Below the pieces are notes generated by a model. That model was not told where the DNA came from and searched no databases. It saw nothing but the letters and a program-made list of their open reading frames with translations. A DNA stretch of 64,000 nt, taken from assembly GCF_963662255.1 (NCBI RefSeq), contig NC_085047.1, positions 89,896,259-89,960,258 of the forward strand, given 5' to 3'. Of this stretch, positions 15,238-28,761 are shown in pieces (position 1 is the stretch's first letter; every line of letters starts with the position of its first letter). The stretch comes from Cinclus cinclus (lineage: Eukaryota; Chordata; Aves; Passeriformes; Cinclidae). The position numbers and the translations under genes were made by a program.

Positions 15238-15435
15238 TATTTTTATTAAAGATAGTATCTAATAAAAGTCAGTTGCCCTGAGGTGCTTTGTTTCGTTTAC
15301 TTCTTGAAATATTGAATATTGATTGACTCTTGAGCTCATTAATGCCTATCATAAGCGGGAAGCATAAGAATTCTGATTAAAGGAAGTTTACACATGTAAA
15401 GTTACTACAAGCTGGTAAAATGCAAAGTGAAAATA

Positions 15436-15452
15436 TTTTTTTTTTTTTTTTT
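15436..15452 (+). repeat. T17 homopolymer
   Basis: A run of 17 T on the + strand. A further T10 run lies at 15620-15629. Confidence 0.95.
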
Positions 15453-18400
15453 GCAAAGGAATTAATGAGTACCCCATTTATGTGTCAAAAGCAGTACTAG
15501 ATGATGCATCATGCTTTTTATCCTTATATTGCTTTGTCAAAGTAAGTTTATTTCTGATTCCTGGAGCATCACTGAAATTTTGAATCCTGTTCACACAGCA
15601 TGTCTGTTCCTGGGCTGAATTTTTTTTTTCAAAATTTTTTCTTGTTTGCCACCATATGTCAAATGTGCTAAGTACATTAAGTTTGTTGTACTGCTTTCGT
15701 AAGGTACCTACTGCTTCTAAAAATTCAGTAGCTATCATCTGAGCACTTGATATGTTCACAGTCTGTAGGTAGGTTCTAGTTTTGAAAATACTCAATTCTA
15801 ACTGGGAACTGCTACTTTATATTTTTCAAGAAGAAAGCCCTTGTGGCATTTGTGATCTTGCTGATATAAATGAAAGGTTACTTTAAGAATTTTTTTGAGA
15901 ATATTTGTGTGTATGCTTTAGTAATTAACAGTGAGTTTTTGAGACTGTTGCTTGTAGGGTTCATGTCACAGACTTTGTGTTCTGATGCATATGGGATGCT
16001 TGTGCTCTTTTGCAGTTTGAGACATGTAGCTTTCCTAAAGGATATGTTCTTGTTATAGGATCCATATTTGCCATCACAATCAACTGAAAGGAATGATAAA
16101 TTGCTAAGAAAACCAATATAATCAAAAACATGCAGAAAGGAGAGGAAATTGTTCTGCCTCCTTTAAAGTTAACCAGAATGTTCACAATTATTTAAGTATG
16201 CAAGTACTTATTTAGTGTTTTCAGATCTTTATTCATTTTAAAAAACTCAGGGATGATACTCTTAACTTAATTTTTAGGCAAAGATGTTTGGATCATAAAG
16301 CCATTGTCTTCATATTTCTCTTAGGGAAACTTCTGTTCCTGCAGGTCAGTAAATCCATTTTAAAGTTTGTGCAGAAAACCCCATTGAAATACGGCAAAAA
16401 AGCCCATGTGAATATGCATGGAAAAATGCCTCCGCCTTTTATTTCCTTTTGTCACAGAAAGGGAAAAAAAAACAAACAAAGCCCAACCCCATGTTATTGT
16501 CTTTTAATCTCCACTTCACTGAGAAAGCTCTGGCCCAGATCTTCCCATTTGAATTGTGGAATTGGAGTAAAGACCTTAAAATTACTTACTTACCCTCCCT
16601 CCATCAGCATCCTCTCTCTCAGTCTGGAATTTAGCTGTTTCTCGGGTTGTCATTAGGCATATAAAGGACAAAATTTAATAAAACTATAACTGTAATTGTT
16701 TAATGAAATTACTGAAATGTTTAACGGTCTGTTCTTGAAACTTTGAGCCTTTCTGTACTAGAAACAAAGTGTTTGGTATGCATGCATATTTGAAGGTGGA
16801 AAGCACTTTCTTGGCTTTTGTTTTTTAGCAACAGATTGTGGGTTCAAATGGCATCATGACATTTTGGTTTCTGGCCTGCTTGAGGAAGATGATTTAGTCA
16901 GGTTAGCTATTGAGAAAGAGCTATTCATTCAGCAAGGCCTTGTGTACCCTTCAGAGAGAGCTTTGACTGTTGTGACTACCTACTACAAATGAGGGATTTT
17001 TAATTTGTTTTCTTTCGGCTTTTTGTTCCCAAAAGAAAGGACAGACCTGGACATCTATAAATGTTTGGGGTAGTTGGATGAGGTTGTGAAATACTGTATG
17101 AGGAGAGGGACACATGATTACTATATATCCATAAATAAACCACACTGAAGTTGTGAAGTATTCAGGCCTTTTGAAAGTTGTCTAAATTTACTTTGAAACA
17201 CTTAGCAAGGATAATAAGAGCTTATTTTTAAACATTTCATCATCTTTTCAGTACCCTTCAGATTGGTGAGGTTTTGTTTTAATCTCTCCTCCATGTTTTC
17301 CAACATGAAATAACCCTGTGTCAGAAGGTTCCTTAGCTAGGAAATCTTTAAAAAACAACAGACAGACAAAATAAAACATCCCCTAACAAACAGAAAATGA
17401 GAACTGGGACACCATCGGAGTAAATGTTGAATTCACCTGGTGGTTATTGTTATGGTTTACATACATTTTGAGCATTGGGACAAGGACAAACTTCTGTGCC
17501 ACAAGCAGAAGGAACAGTTGTTTGAGAAGTATGAAATAGGAACTGGCTTCTTCAAGAGATGGTGGGAAGAAGAGGAATTTCCCAAGTCTTTCTGAAATGC
17601 CTGGCGGAGAAAGGTAGTTCTAAATTTTTTTCTTGTAAATGAAATTTTATTAAGCTGTGATTGCCATCTATGTCATAGTATAAAGATGGTTGAAAAATGT
17701 GCCGATTCTCATTTCGTTCAGTTTATTGTCGTGCCATATGGGATTTAAATGAGACCTAATGGAATAGTAATTGGATTTGATTGGATTTGCAGTGCCTGTA
17801 CAACATGAAGGAGAATTCATGGTACTGTGTTCAGTCTGTTATAGAGAGCAAATGCAAAAATTAAATCTCATACAAAGCTGGAAACAAATAGATTGATTTA
17901 ATATATCCTTAAAAAAAGCCAAAAGGAAAGTTGAGGAAAATTGTAGCTGAAGAATTTTGTTCTAGGCTTTGTCAAATGGTTCTGACAGGCTCATTGACTG
18001 CATGATTCAGTTGGGAGATATTTTCAATTAACTTTATTTTCATATATATTGACTGTACATTTTCAGTATATTAACTGTATATTGTATGTAAATACAATAA
18101 GGTTATTATTAGTTGAGAAGTTTAGTTAAAATTGTGTCTGATATTCTTTGTTATGCTTTAATAGCAGAAAACATATGGGTTACTGATTTGAATTTGGGTC
18201 AAACCAGTAATATCCAAAATTGCTGCCTTGCAAAGAGATGTCTGTGAATTCCTCTGAAAAGGGATTTTGAGACTAAGTACCCTAAGAAAATGGTAGCTGC
18301 TCTTTGTTGGCACTGCTTTTGAATTAAGGTTGAGTTCTGGAGTGCAACCCTGCATTTTTGTATTAGGTGTTTCTTGGAATTTATTTTTGAATTAGCTCTA

Positions 18401-19762
18401 TATTGTAGAATGTACCAGATTTTGACCAAGGAAATGTCTTGTTTTCAGACTTTCCTGAGTGTTCAGGAAAAGCCCAAAGCGAAACAGAAATACCTGCCTC
18501 TAATTATGTGAGTCTTGGCATATGAAGCACAGGCTTGGAATATGCAGTCCTAAATATAGCACATTAATAATGAATGCTTTACTCTCCCCTGAATTTTATG
18601 CTTTCTTGGTACCTGAAACACTTGCAATATATATGAAGTGAGTTATATCCTTACCACTGGAAATGTTCTGGACAGATCAGGATTAGAAACTTTGTTTAAA
18701 CCAGTCTGTTATTTTTTATTATCATTTACTTATAGTTAAAGATTTATTCATCTGTTCATAACAGAGATAATGTTTTCTAGGTTGAATGTATTTACTAACC
18801 AACATATATTGCTCTGGTTATTTGGCACATGGAATGTTTTTCTTCAGTTTCATAGCAGTCTCTTGAATAGCTTTATTTACAAAAAAAAAGAGATAATTTT
18901 ACATTTTTATATGCCTGCAAAGAAAGAAGAAATTCCTTATATTATTTCTGTGTTGAATTAAAATACTGTTTCCCTTTCTCCTTGATCCTTATCTGTTTTA
19001 TAACAACAAATAATCCTGTTGCAGGGTTAGTAAACTGAATTTGCCTTACAATTAAGCAGTAGCACACACACTTCCAAAGAAAAAGGGAAATCTGCAGTTT
19101 AAATTGCTTAAGGAAAATGGCAAGAAATCATACTCTTAAATTAAAATACCATTTGTCAATTAATACAATTTGTCAAAATGAGGGAGAATATTGTTTTCTT
19201 TTATGTAGACCTCAGATAAATTTATTTTGTGCTTCTGGGAAGTTGGCATGGTATACTACTGCTGTTAATGTTTTGTTGGGGAAAAAGAAGTTTTGGAAAA
19301 ACGAAAGTAGTAGTTGAGGATGAAGAGGTAAGCAGAAATCTTTGTAACTATTTGAGTCAATATGTCTTTTTTTCAAAGAAATGGACCTGGAAGCTATTAT
19401 CTTGGGGGCAAATTTGGACAAGGTAATTGGCTTTGACCTTTTGCCAGATGTCTAACAGTTCCTTTTCCCCTCTCCTTTGCATCCAGATAAATGTCATGCC
19501 TTTAGGTTTTTGTTCCCTTGTTCTGGTTTCAAGAGTAGAGCTGCTTATGTAGCTAATCTGCACTTAAAATTATTTCCACTTCTAACCCCAGTAGGACTCT
19601 CTTTTGGGGTATTCAGACAAAATTGACATAATTGGATTTCTGCCCAGATACTGTATTTAGATAGCTTTGGAGATGTCATTAATTTGGCAGCTGCCATAGG
19701 AAATCTTTGTTTTGACTATTGTTACAGGGCCTGCAATGTTTCTATTGCATTTTCATTTGTAG

Positions 19763-19863
19763 TCTGCCACTGAATTGCTGTGATTAAAATGAGTAGAATA
19801 AGAGACCATCAAATGTGTACAAGACATGAAAGGGAGAAAATCAGTGCTAAAAATCCTCAGAAG
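19763..19863 (+). other. Weak candidate exon
   Basis: A pyrimidine-rich acceptor (TTTTCATTTGTAG, AG at 19761-19762) and a strong donor (CAGAAG|GTAAGT, GT at 19864-19865) bracket 101 nt. The segment has an ATG at 19789 with an open frame to the donor, but the peptide is not recognisable. It could be an unannotated leader exon or a cryptic pair of sites. The evidence is weaker than for 28690-28761 because strong sites are expected at this rate in 64 kb of T-rich DNA. Confidence 0.15.
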
Positions 19864-22800
19864 GTAAGTTGTTGCCAAATTTTATTTGGTTATGATGAGA
19901 TTCTGGAATACCTAGTTATCTTTCAAACACCAGTAACAGCACAGCCTGCAGCTAGAGCTGCCGAATGCTGTGATGGAACTAAAGCTGTGTTAACACTTCC
20001 TTTGTTGCCAGCCCAAAGCAAAATTTCTGTGTGGTTCAGGCAAAAACTGCTTCAGCTGCTTTTCTGATGGTTAACTTGGAAGAAAAAGCAGTTTTTTGGG
20101 GGGCTGTGTTCTTGGGAAGTGGAGATACTGGCAACTCAGCCATTATTTCTGAAAGGAAACATGGATCCTAAAGATTTTTGTCCTGCACAGTGAAGGTGGA
20201 GGTTTTGGGGACTGCTGTTCTGCCATGTTCAAAGAGGATGGTCACTGTACCACCTACCAAGTTGTATAAGTGGCAAAACCACTGTGAAGTTCCATGTGTT
20301 TGTCTTCCAGTTCCCTTTGGCTCCTAGATGTGAACCTCTAGTTTGGTAGTTTTGTACTTGAACCTTATGCAGGTTATTGCAACTTGAACCTTGTTCTTTT
20401 TTACCAGTTACATCATCAGAGGAGACTCAGAAAAACTTCAAATCTGAAATACCAGTTTTTACAGCCTTTGATATACAAATAGACTATGACAAAAATATCT
20501 TACTCTTCCCAAAGAAGATAATTTTCATCAGAACATTACTGAGTACTATCACCAAATATTATTTGAGACTCTTCTGGTGCCAGTAAGGGATTTTGTGTTG
20601 AGTGGTCTCCCCAAACCTCAATTTTACTATTGTGTTCTAATTTGAATTCTCTAATGTGAGTTCTTCAGCCCTGTGCTTTTTGGTGTTGTAAATCAAATAC
20701 TGAGTTTCAGTCAACAGTAGATATCTGCTCTTTTTGATGGTGGTGGTTTAGAGAGGTTTCTTCAGCTTGCTCCCTTAGCTGAAGTCATTATAGATTTCTT
20801 CACCTGAGGGCCAGGATGCCTGGACTTCTTTCTGCTGTCCTGTCCAAGTCAAGTGGCTCTTTCATGCTGACAGTAGTTCAGATGCAGTTTGCCTTAAGAG
20901 ACTAGGGCAGAGCTTGCAAAATCTTCAGTGTCAGATAGTCTACTGGGACAGTAATGCCTAGAGCATCCTTATTCCTGGTGGCTGAGCATCTGGGGGAAGG
21001 GTAAAAAAGCCCCAGACACCCTCAGCAAACAAGCTCATGTGTGGGGAATGATGGCTTCAGCTGTTGATGGCAGCTTTTGCTAGTGCCCAGACCAGGTCTT
21101 GTTCTGTCAGTGTAAATTATCCACTTGCCACCTTGCAGTTTCAGTTATAAAAAAGTTTCTGACAATGGTTTCCTTGAAGACATCAGTCACAATCTGCTTT
21201 GTGCATTTCCTCTAGTTCTCTGTATCTGCCTGGTGGCTTCAAAGACAAACACAGATATTGACATATCTCTCTTAAAATCACCATTGCCGTATATTTAGTA
21301 GTGGCAATATCATTTTAAATTCAGATGGTCCCGTGGTGAATGTACACATAGGATAAATTTTCTTCAGACTAAGAAAGAATGAATAATTTACCAGAATAGA
21401 AACTCTAATAAGGATTTCAGTCAGCCTTTAACTTTGAATTGCCAGAAGGCTGTCTGCCTTACTTGACTCTGTAATTCCTGGTACAGTCCATTTTCTGTTA
21501 GATCTCACCCCAAAGCAAATGATCTCAAACTGTGTAACTGTGAGATTTATTTGCTTATTTTAAGTGTTAGTCATCTTAACCATGAGTGGTAACCAGTTGT
21601 CTCTGCCTAGTATTTTCTCTGATACTAAGTTAATGTTATGTTCTTCTGTGGTAGCTAATTCATTGGAATATGTGATTTTCAGTTCTCCGAAGGGCATCTG
21701 TGAATCTTTTTCCAGTGGAGGTGTTAATGTTCAATAATCTACATGTTTGCTAGATTACTATAAAGAGTATATTAACATGCTGTTTGAAGTCATCTTTCAC
21801 AGTCCTGAAATCCTAAAGTATTGAGTTAAAAGCTCTGACTCTAGTAGAGAAGTTTGGAAGAACTGGTATAATTCAGTGGGTTGTATACATCTTTGCCTTT
21901 AAAATCTTTTACATACAGATGCAATAGGAAAAACAGATTTGTTAAGGAGCTGCTTGGGGCTGATAAGTTGCTAACCACTGAGGTCATCCTCAGAGATTCT
22001 GAGCTGATTTTATATTTAGTGGAAAAGACTATTGTCATACAGTTTTTACAAGCAAAGCATTAAATTATTGATAAGAAAAAGGCTGAAGCTCAAATGGAAC
22101 CAATTATTAAAAAATATGTGCAAAGCATTAGTTTATGAAATTCTGACTATAGATCCTAAGATATTTCTAAAAATGGTGTCTGTAATTTAAAGAATAAAGC
22201 ATCCTATTAAGGAAACCAAAATAATTCTTATGTTGAAGCCATGGCCCAAGAAGCTCACTTAGTGAAGTATTACCTAGGGCTGAAGTCTAATCCTTTCCTT
22301 TCCCTAGAGACACTGCGAGACAAAGTTTAAGAACAACCTTGGTATGTATAGTTCAGTTTCTGCTTATCTATTGGCAGTTATAATTGGCAATGCAGGTCTT
22401 TCCACATACATTTGTAAGGGTTCTTGAAATGATTAGAGCTGTCCTAAGCATGAATCAAGACCTTAGTTGCATCTCCTATGGGCTGCAGGAATATTTATCT
22501 ATATCCTTGCAGAGCCAGCTTGTAAACCCTTACAAAAAAAAGAAAATAAAGGTCACGAGCTCTGTTTTCTTATTGCAGATAAAGAAGAAAAACACGGGAT
22601 TTGTATAAAATGGAGTTTGAATAGTTCATTTTTCTCTGATAGTTCTTGAATAGGAATGCTGAATAAACCAGAGCTATGATGATGGCACAGCACCTTTGTT
22701 GTGAGCTTCCTTCAGCTTGCAGAGTGACTGATCACAGCTTGCACTTATTTTGGTGCTTGGTTTTTAGTCTGAACAACACATGTGTGGGGTTTTGGTCATG

Positions 22801-24429
22801 AGGGTTATTTGGTTTTGGTTTTGAGACTGCAGTATTGCATGTCTTCTCAGAGTTCATAGTCTTCCTGTTTGGGAAGCCTTCTGGCCACCCATTCATGATT
22901 TTTCCACTGTGCTTCATGGGGTTTTTTTTTTTGTCTTTTCCTTATGCAGGGGCTGCCATGGAAGTTAGCAGCTCAGCATAATCAAATATGAATTAGATCA
23001 ATATCAGCAAGTATCGAGATAGAAAATCCTGCTTAATCCAGGAATTTAAAAAATTGCATATTATAATGAATTTAGGTAGTAATTTGTCATCAGTATTTGG
23101 GTTTTTTAATAGCTCAGACTTTTGGGGGAGAGCTAGAGAATGTAAAAAGCATGTGATTTCTCTTAAATAATGTAGATTTGTACAACATAAGTTGTAGAAA
23201 TCTCAGCAGATGCATCCACTAACAGATGTAACCCTCCTCATTTCTTTCCAGTTTAAAAAGATGCTAGTCATGCAAGTGATTGGAGGATATACGTACAGTG
23301 AATAGGAGGCTTGCAATGACAGGTTTTGAAAGACAATATTTATTTTAAATACTGATATTATTCAAACAGCCAGCTACTTGTGTATTGTGAGTAGATCAGG
23401 TGATCGTGCAAATGCATATAAAAAATATTCTTGTGTATTCCAATACAGAGAACATGCATTTGGCTGCCGGAGTTAAATGAGAATACAAGTCAGCATAGAT
23501 TCCTTAATAGTGTGTGGTTAAAGTGTGAGCCATGCATGTTTTCTCTAGCTGCATTTCTCTTCCTATCCACCCCTCAAGTATATGTTTATTGAAAAAAAAA
23601 GAAAAAAAGAGTTGTTTGAAGGACCATTGATACATGTCTAAGTGTTTCCTCTTTGAACAGGCATCATGGCCAGAGGTGAGTGAGAGCTCTTGCACCCAGA
23701 CAGGAGCACAGAGAAGCTGCACAGCCTCCTGCCTGTGTGCTGCTCAGTAGAGACATGCATTTCTAGAGTAACTTTTACGGCCTCTGGTGATGGCTCCAAA
23801 CCTGGACTGCTTTAAAAAGCCCATTTAAACCCAGAAATTTCTCTGCTTTAAGGGCTAGTCCCATTTTTATAGCTGGCATACAAGCTCAAATCTTCCCCAG
23901 TGTTTTAAGTATCTCACAGTCTTTTCTGCATGCAATGCAGTGAACCTATTCTTGTGCCTCATTTCACTTGCTTCCTCACTGTTAGGGAACCACAATCTTA
24001 AGAGAAGAAAAGCTTAGTTGTATAGATTACATAATATAAAAGGATTTTAGCTCTTCTGTTTGTTTTTAAAATGTTATACACATTGTAATACAATGTTGTA
24101 ACTTGCTGCCTTTTTGAAACCTTAAATATGATGTAAATCCACTTTTCCTTTTTCTTTTTTCCGTGTTTCATACGGACTCTAAAAGTGTATTACTATTTTA
24201 ATATAACTATTTTCTTAGCTGTAGAAGAAGGTAATATTAAGTGAGTTTTTGAGACAATATATATGACTAGGAGGTTTAAAATACGAAGCATATACTAGAG
24301 TGTTAAAAAACTTGTTGGGTTTCTTTTCCCTAAGCAAATTCAGGCATTGGGCTTTGAGTGCTTAGGCTGATCTGTCTGCTGCTCCATGGAACTAGATTGT
24401 GCTTGCCCAATTGTCTGCATAGTTAAAAT

Positions 24430-24800
24430 ATTTTGCACATAGCCTATTTTAATGTAACTTCTTTTGAAATATCTGCCTAATGGAGAGGTCTTAATGGAAT
24501 ACTTTAATAGCCCAGAGTGGTTACCTGCAATTGCTCCAGTGTATTTCAGTCAATTACAAAGGAAGGCAATATTTAATGTTGAAGTGAACCTAGATGGTAT
24601 AATGAACTGGCAGATTGCCAACTTGATCTTCTCCACAGGAGAATTTGTATTAATGTGAAGCTTTTCATTTGTTCTCCAGAAGGTCACCAGTAATATGTCA
24701 ATTGGAGTTGAAATTCCCACTCAGTGCAGTACAGGTTTATGGTCAGATCATTCTTGCGTATTAGCATATTAAGTATCAAAGAGATTGTTTTAGCTATTTC
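24430..24800. promoter_or_regulatory. Candidate conserved non-coding element in the upstream intron
   Basis: A block of complex, balanced sequence without homopolymers, including a 64-codon open frame (24464-24658, non-ATG start) whose peptide matches nothing I know. It might be an element under constraint or just ordinary intron. Confidence 0.15.
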
Positions 24801-25871
24801 ATGTCAGAATTTAAATAGGAGGTGGTTGGGTATTGGGAAGAGAGCCTGAGAGAATTGCCATCGAAATTATTGCTGTAAGGCTGAATCTGGATTTTAGCCA
24901 TGGAGATAAAGAAAACAGGGCATGTTAGAGCTATTGGTAAAAGAAGAGGTGGTTAATAACTGTGGATGTTACTTGCAATGTAATCATTACAAAACTACTA
25001 ATTTATTCTGTGAGGTAGTAACCTTTATAATAAGGTTCTTATTATGTTAGATGTTACTGATATTTACCTTCTGGTACTCATTTGCAAGCATCAAGTTCAA
25101 ACTTTTATTTCTGACTATTGACAGGGGATTATTACTATGGAGCTTTTATAGTTCTTGGGTTTATAAGACCTTGATTTAGAAAGCAAATGAGTGACTAAAA
25201 TTACTGTTGAAGACTGGATAAATTTGTCTTTTTGCTTTGTGTGCTTGTAGAAATGTTCACCTATGTTCATCCAATTCCTATACTCTGCCATTCCTATTCC
25301 TTGTCATAGTCTTCTGTTCCACTGCTCTGGGCCTCGAGGGAAGTGTAGGGTATGGAGAGAGTCATGAGTGGTAAGGAGCTGTGACATTTTACATGTGGCA
25401 GGGCTGACATTACTCCAGTACTATGTGCACTGAGTGAGGTATGGCAAATGGACATCGTGCTAAATGGTACAGAAGTGATGGGCAGTGGGGACACCATGGG
25501 AGAAGACTGCCCACCTCTGTGCCTCCATTTGCTTTGCTGACTTCCAGAAGTAGTTGTTCGCTTGATTTCCCAAGTTTTCCAACGTTGCTCCAGTTTGTCT
25601 TTTGGGTGAACATGAAGTCCTGTGTGCTGCAAGGCTTTTGAAGGTGGTTGGAAATAATTTTATACTCTCAAAATGTAACAATTCATTCCTCAGAATGTCT
25701 GTGCTATCAAATATTTATTTCTAGTCCTGGCTGGTAGACATAGCAGGAGAATCTGAAAACTCCATGTGTCGTGCAAACTCTGCCTGGGGACAGGAAGTCC
25801 CAAACACTAACTGCTGTTACAATTTTTTGACCCTTGAGAAGAAAGGTCCTTACTTCTGTAACTGAAGATTG

Positions 25872-25917
25872 TTTCAAGGAACGCATTTTAAAGGAACATT
25901 TCAAGGAATGTTTTAAA
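25872..25917. repeat. Diverged local duplication
   Basis: TTTCAAGGAACGCATTTTAAA (25872-25892) is echoed by a copy starting TTTCAAGGAATG and ending TTTTAAA (25899-25917), with a 2-bp length difference and a 27-bp period. Confidence 0.6.
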
Positions 25918-27750
25918 TAGAAGTGAACTATTTGAGGTCTGTGTTTCCATCCTGAGTTTGTGTCACTTTGCAAATCACAGTGTTTTGGGCAAAGCTTTGG
26001 ATTGTGGGGGTGTGTGATGGAAACTGGCTACTCCTCTGGGGAAGTGACTGTTAGTGTGACTCGTAGCAGAAAACTTCCTCTGGCTCTTCCAAAGCTAAAT
26101 GAAGATTTTTACCATGAGAAAAATAGAAAATGGAGTCACAATGCAACAGGATTGAACCCAAGGAGGACAGAGACCAGTCTGCATCTTGTGTGTTTGTTAG
26201 ATTCACAAAGTTTTATTTCAATCTAGGTGTTGTTAGAAGAGATGATTTTTTTGTACGTCTTCTTATTTTGACTATTTGCACTATGACCATTAACATTCCA
26301 ATGTGTGTTAATTGAGCTGCTAAAATAAAACCATTCTTGCTTTACAGAAGGAAGTTAGCATTGTTATGTTGAGATAAACACATGACTCATTCTTATGCGT
26401 TTAGATGAGATTTGGACTCTTTCTTTTCCCAACTGTGCTTCTCTGTTGGACTATGTATTTTTCAAACCAAGACAGACTAATGAATACTGGGCTAGTTTTT
26501 CAAGTATTGATGATAAATAGTGGTGGTTTTCAGCTCACTTTCAAACACATGTTTTATTTGCAGTTGTGCATTTGTGAAAGTGGAAGCAATAATTGAGGAA
26601 TGTATTGTGTTTTTCTTCAAGGAACAAAGCAAAAATACCAAATACCAAAATAACAAAATCAGAGGCTTGATATTGCACTTCACTGATAGATTGTAATGAG
26701 CAGTAGAGGATTTGTGAGTTGGGACAAGGAAAGATAGTACTAATAAGAAGATCTTGTACTAAAAAAATGAGGAGATTTTTGTTTTTTTATTTTTACCTCT
26801 TAATAATAAAAATGTCCTTGTATTGACAGGAGAAAAACCATGTACTACGAAACAGTCAGCAGGAAAATATATTTGCTCTGCCTCAGAGTTTTAATGTTGC
26901 TTCATTTATTAAAGTATCTTTCCCATTTACTTGATATCTGTCCTACAATTTCAGTAGAACAATTTTCAGTGGGAGCATTGTTAAGGTCTATAATTGAATA
27001 GAAAAATTAATACAGCAAAGTGTTGTTGCCTGTATTCTGAGTCTGCAGAACACTGAAAAGCCAGGTGGGGCAGCAGCTATTCCAGCTACTACCTGGCAGA
27101 GGAGAAGGGACTGATCACCTTCCAGTCCCATCTGCTTTCTGCTGTCACAGGCAAATCTTCATTCAGGTGGAGTACTGGATCAGGAGGCTCTTCATTGTGA
27201 ATGATGTTTCCTCATAATTTGCCATCCCCTAATATTTTGAATTTTTTTCAGGAGGGCTGGCAACAGTTTGTCTCCCCTTGCAGCTGCTGGGTTAAGCTTC
27301 CAGGAAGGTCAGGGAGTCTTGTGTTCTTGACCCTCTAACAATATGTTTAGGTTTAAATGTTTGTCAAACTGTGACTTTAGTTGTTCTGTTACTCCACCTA
27401 TTAATGAGTGGGAGAGTAAATCTCACTTTGAAACATTTGTGTAAAGTACTTATAATACCTTTGTTAATACTTTTTTATTCTCTCCTCATTTCATTATCAT
27501 GCATGGGATCACTGGGTGACTTGCTCCTTTGAAGTTAATTTCTTCCTATGATGCTTTTGTGGAATCACAACTGCTTGGAAGCTGTTCAGAAAAGACTTTG
27601 AACAGAAACATTTGTGCATGAGTGGCCTGGAGTTGTAGAGGAGTTTTAACACATCATCTTTATGAGGTAGAGGTTGCAGCACAAGAAGTTGCTGAGAATT
27701 TTTTTCTTCTTTTTGAATTGGATCTTAATGGGTTTACACTGCCTGAATTT

Positions 27751-27780
27751 GTCAAGACATCAAGACATATGTCAAGACAT
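27751..27780. repeat. Short imperfect tandem repeat of CAAGACAT
   Basis: Three adjacent 10-bp units (GTCAAGACAT, CAAGACATAT, GTCAAGACAT) lie at 27751-27780. Confidence 0.8.
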
Positions 27781-28689
27781 GTGGCATTAGAAGGGTCATT
27801 AAAAAACAGAAACAAGCGTTTAAATACTCTGACCTTTCTTCTGAACAGCTACTTCTGTGGCTAGAAGTACTTAACAGAGCAGTGGAGGTCAGGAGGGACC
27901 TCTGGACAAGGCATCCATGTTCTGTCAGGGCTGAGACTGCACCTGGGGGCATGTTTAGTAGAATCTGCGACTCTCTCAGGAAGGAGGCCATCACTTCACA
28001 GAGGGTGTGTGGCTGTGCTTAGCCAGCCTTGTGCCTTCTTTACAGCCAGCCAGAATTTCCCTGAATGTGGTTCTCTGACTCCCTGACAAGCTTCACCACT
28101 GCTGTCAGAGCTCTCTTGTTGGGTCACCGTCTCTTGTGCCAGAATGCTCCAAGCCACATGTGGCAGTAATCCAGCTGAACTACACATCTGTATGTGTGTG
28201 TGAGTGCTTTCTGGGTGGAAATACTTCACTCCCTCACAAAACTCCTGGCTTTGCTTTTGTTGCTGTAGCTCTTTTCTCATGTAGAAGAATTTTCATAGAG
28301 GCATTTCTTTTTCTGAGGAAGTACAGTCAAGTTAAACTGACTAATACGAGAGTGAAGGAAACAGTAAATTATGGTGCTTTGTAAAATATAATCTTTCTAA
28401 AAGTAAGATGAATTTTTAATTCAATTTCTTGATTGATTTTTCTCTGTAGTACGAAGGCTTAACTTGTACATGGTTTGGATTGTTTAGAGTTAAAATCACC
28501 TAGTACTCATTGAGAGGAGTTAAATCTGAAGGTTGGTCTGTTTATGCTAAACAGGTGGATCAAGTTCAAAGCCATTCTGCCTGCTCTTTGGCATCTCATG
28601 GGACATTTTGACAGCCTGAAAGCTAAATTACCTGTTTGGAAGTATTCTAAGTTTAGTGCTAGAGCTAAAATACGTGTTTGTTGTTTCAG

Positions 28690-28761
28690 GTGGTGGTGTA
28701 TATAACTTCGTTGGAGAGTCCTGCCTTTCACTGCCTGGATCCTTTTAACAGTGTGTCAAAG
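28690..28761 (+). other. Candidate untranslated leader exon of NCK2 (72 nt)
   Basis: A pyrimidine-leaning acceptor (TTTGTTGTTTCAG, AG at 28688-28689) and a near-perfect donor (CAAAG|GTGAGTGG, GT at 28762-28763) bracket 72 nt on the same strand as NCK2. The segment contains no ATG, as suits a leader exon. Spliced to 48740 it would give a leader with no new start codon before the 48749 uORF. One frame is open throughout and continues into the uORF frame, so an N-terminal extension of NCK2 itself is not encoded. As I recall, mammalian NCK2 transcripts have non-coding leader exons upstream of the first coding exon, which fits. It could still be a chance pairing of splice-like sites in T-rich DNA. 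Confidence 0.4.

Larger units (their letters stand above)
1..28689 (+). other. Non-coding DNA, probably 5' intron of NCK2
   Basis: No recognisable protein-coding exon, CpG island, RNA gene or well-preserved transposon is visible. Open frames are short, occur on both strands and resemble nothing I know. Contents worth marking are T runs (10818-10836, 13002-13031, 15436-15452), an A run (3016-3028), a small duplication at 7472-7513, an AT palindrome near 15214-15237, and a weak candidate exon at 19763-19863. Slightly GC-richer patches lie near 12740-12940, 20740-21240, 25290-25680, 27050-27330 and 27870-28290. They may be old repeat remnants, but I cannot assign a family. Assignment to NCK2 rather than to intergenic DNA is inferred from the strand asymmetry and the missing promoter. 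Confidence 0.6.

Noticed and set aside
16288..16656. A 122-codon open frame on the + strand, the longest on that strand
   Set aside because: No recognisable product; hydrophobic and low-complexity runs come from T-rich and A-rich DNA, and a second frame overlaps it.
27870..28290. A CR1-like word, GGTCAGGAGGGACCTCTGGA, at 27886-27905 in a GC-richer patch, with a 94-codon - strand frame
   Set aside because: The word resembles a CR1 3' end, but the flanking sequence does not continue as CR1, so one short match is not enough to call a repeat.
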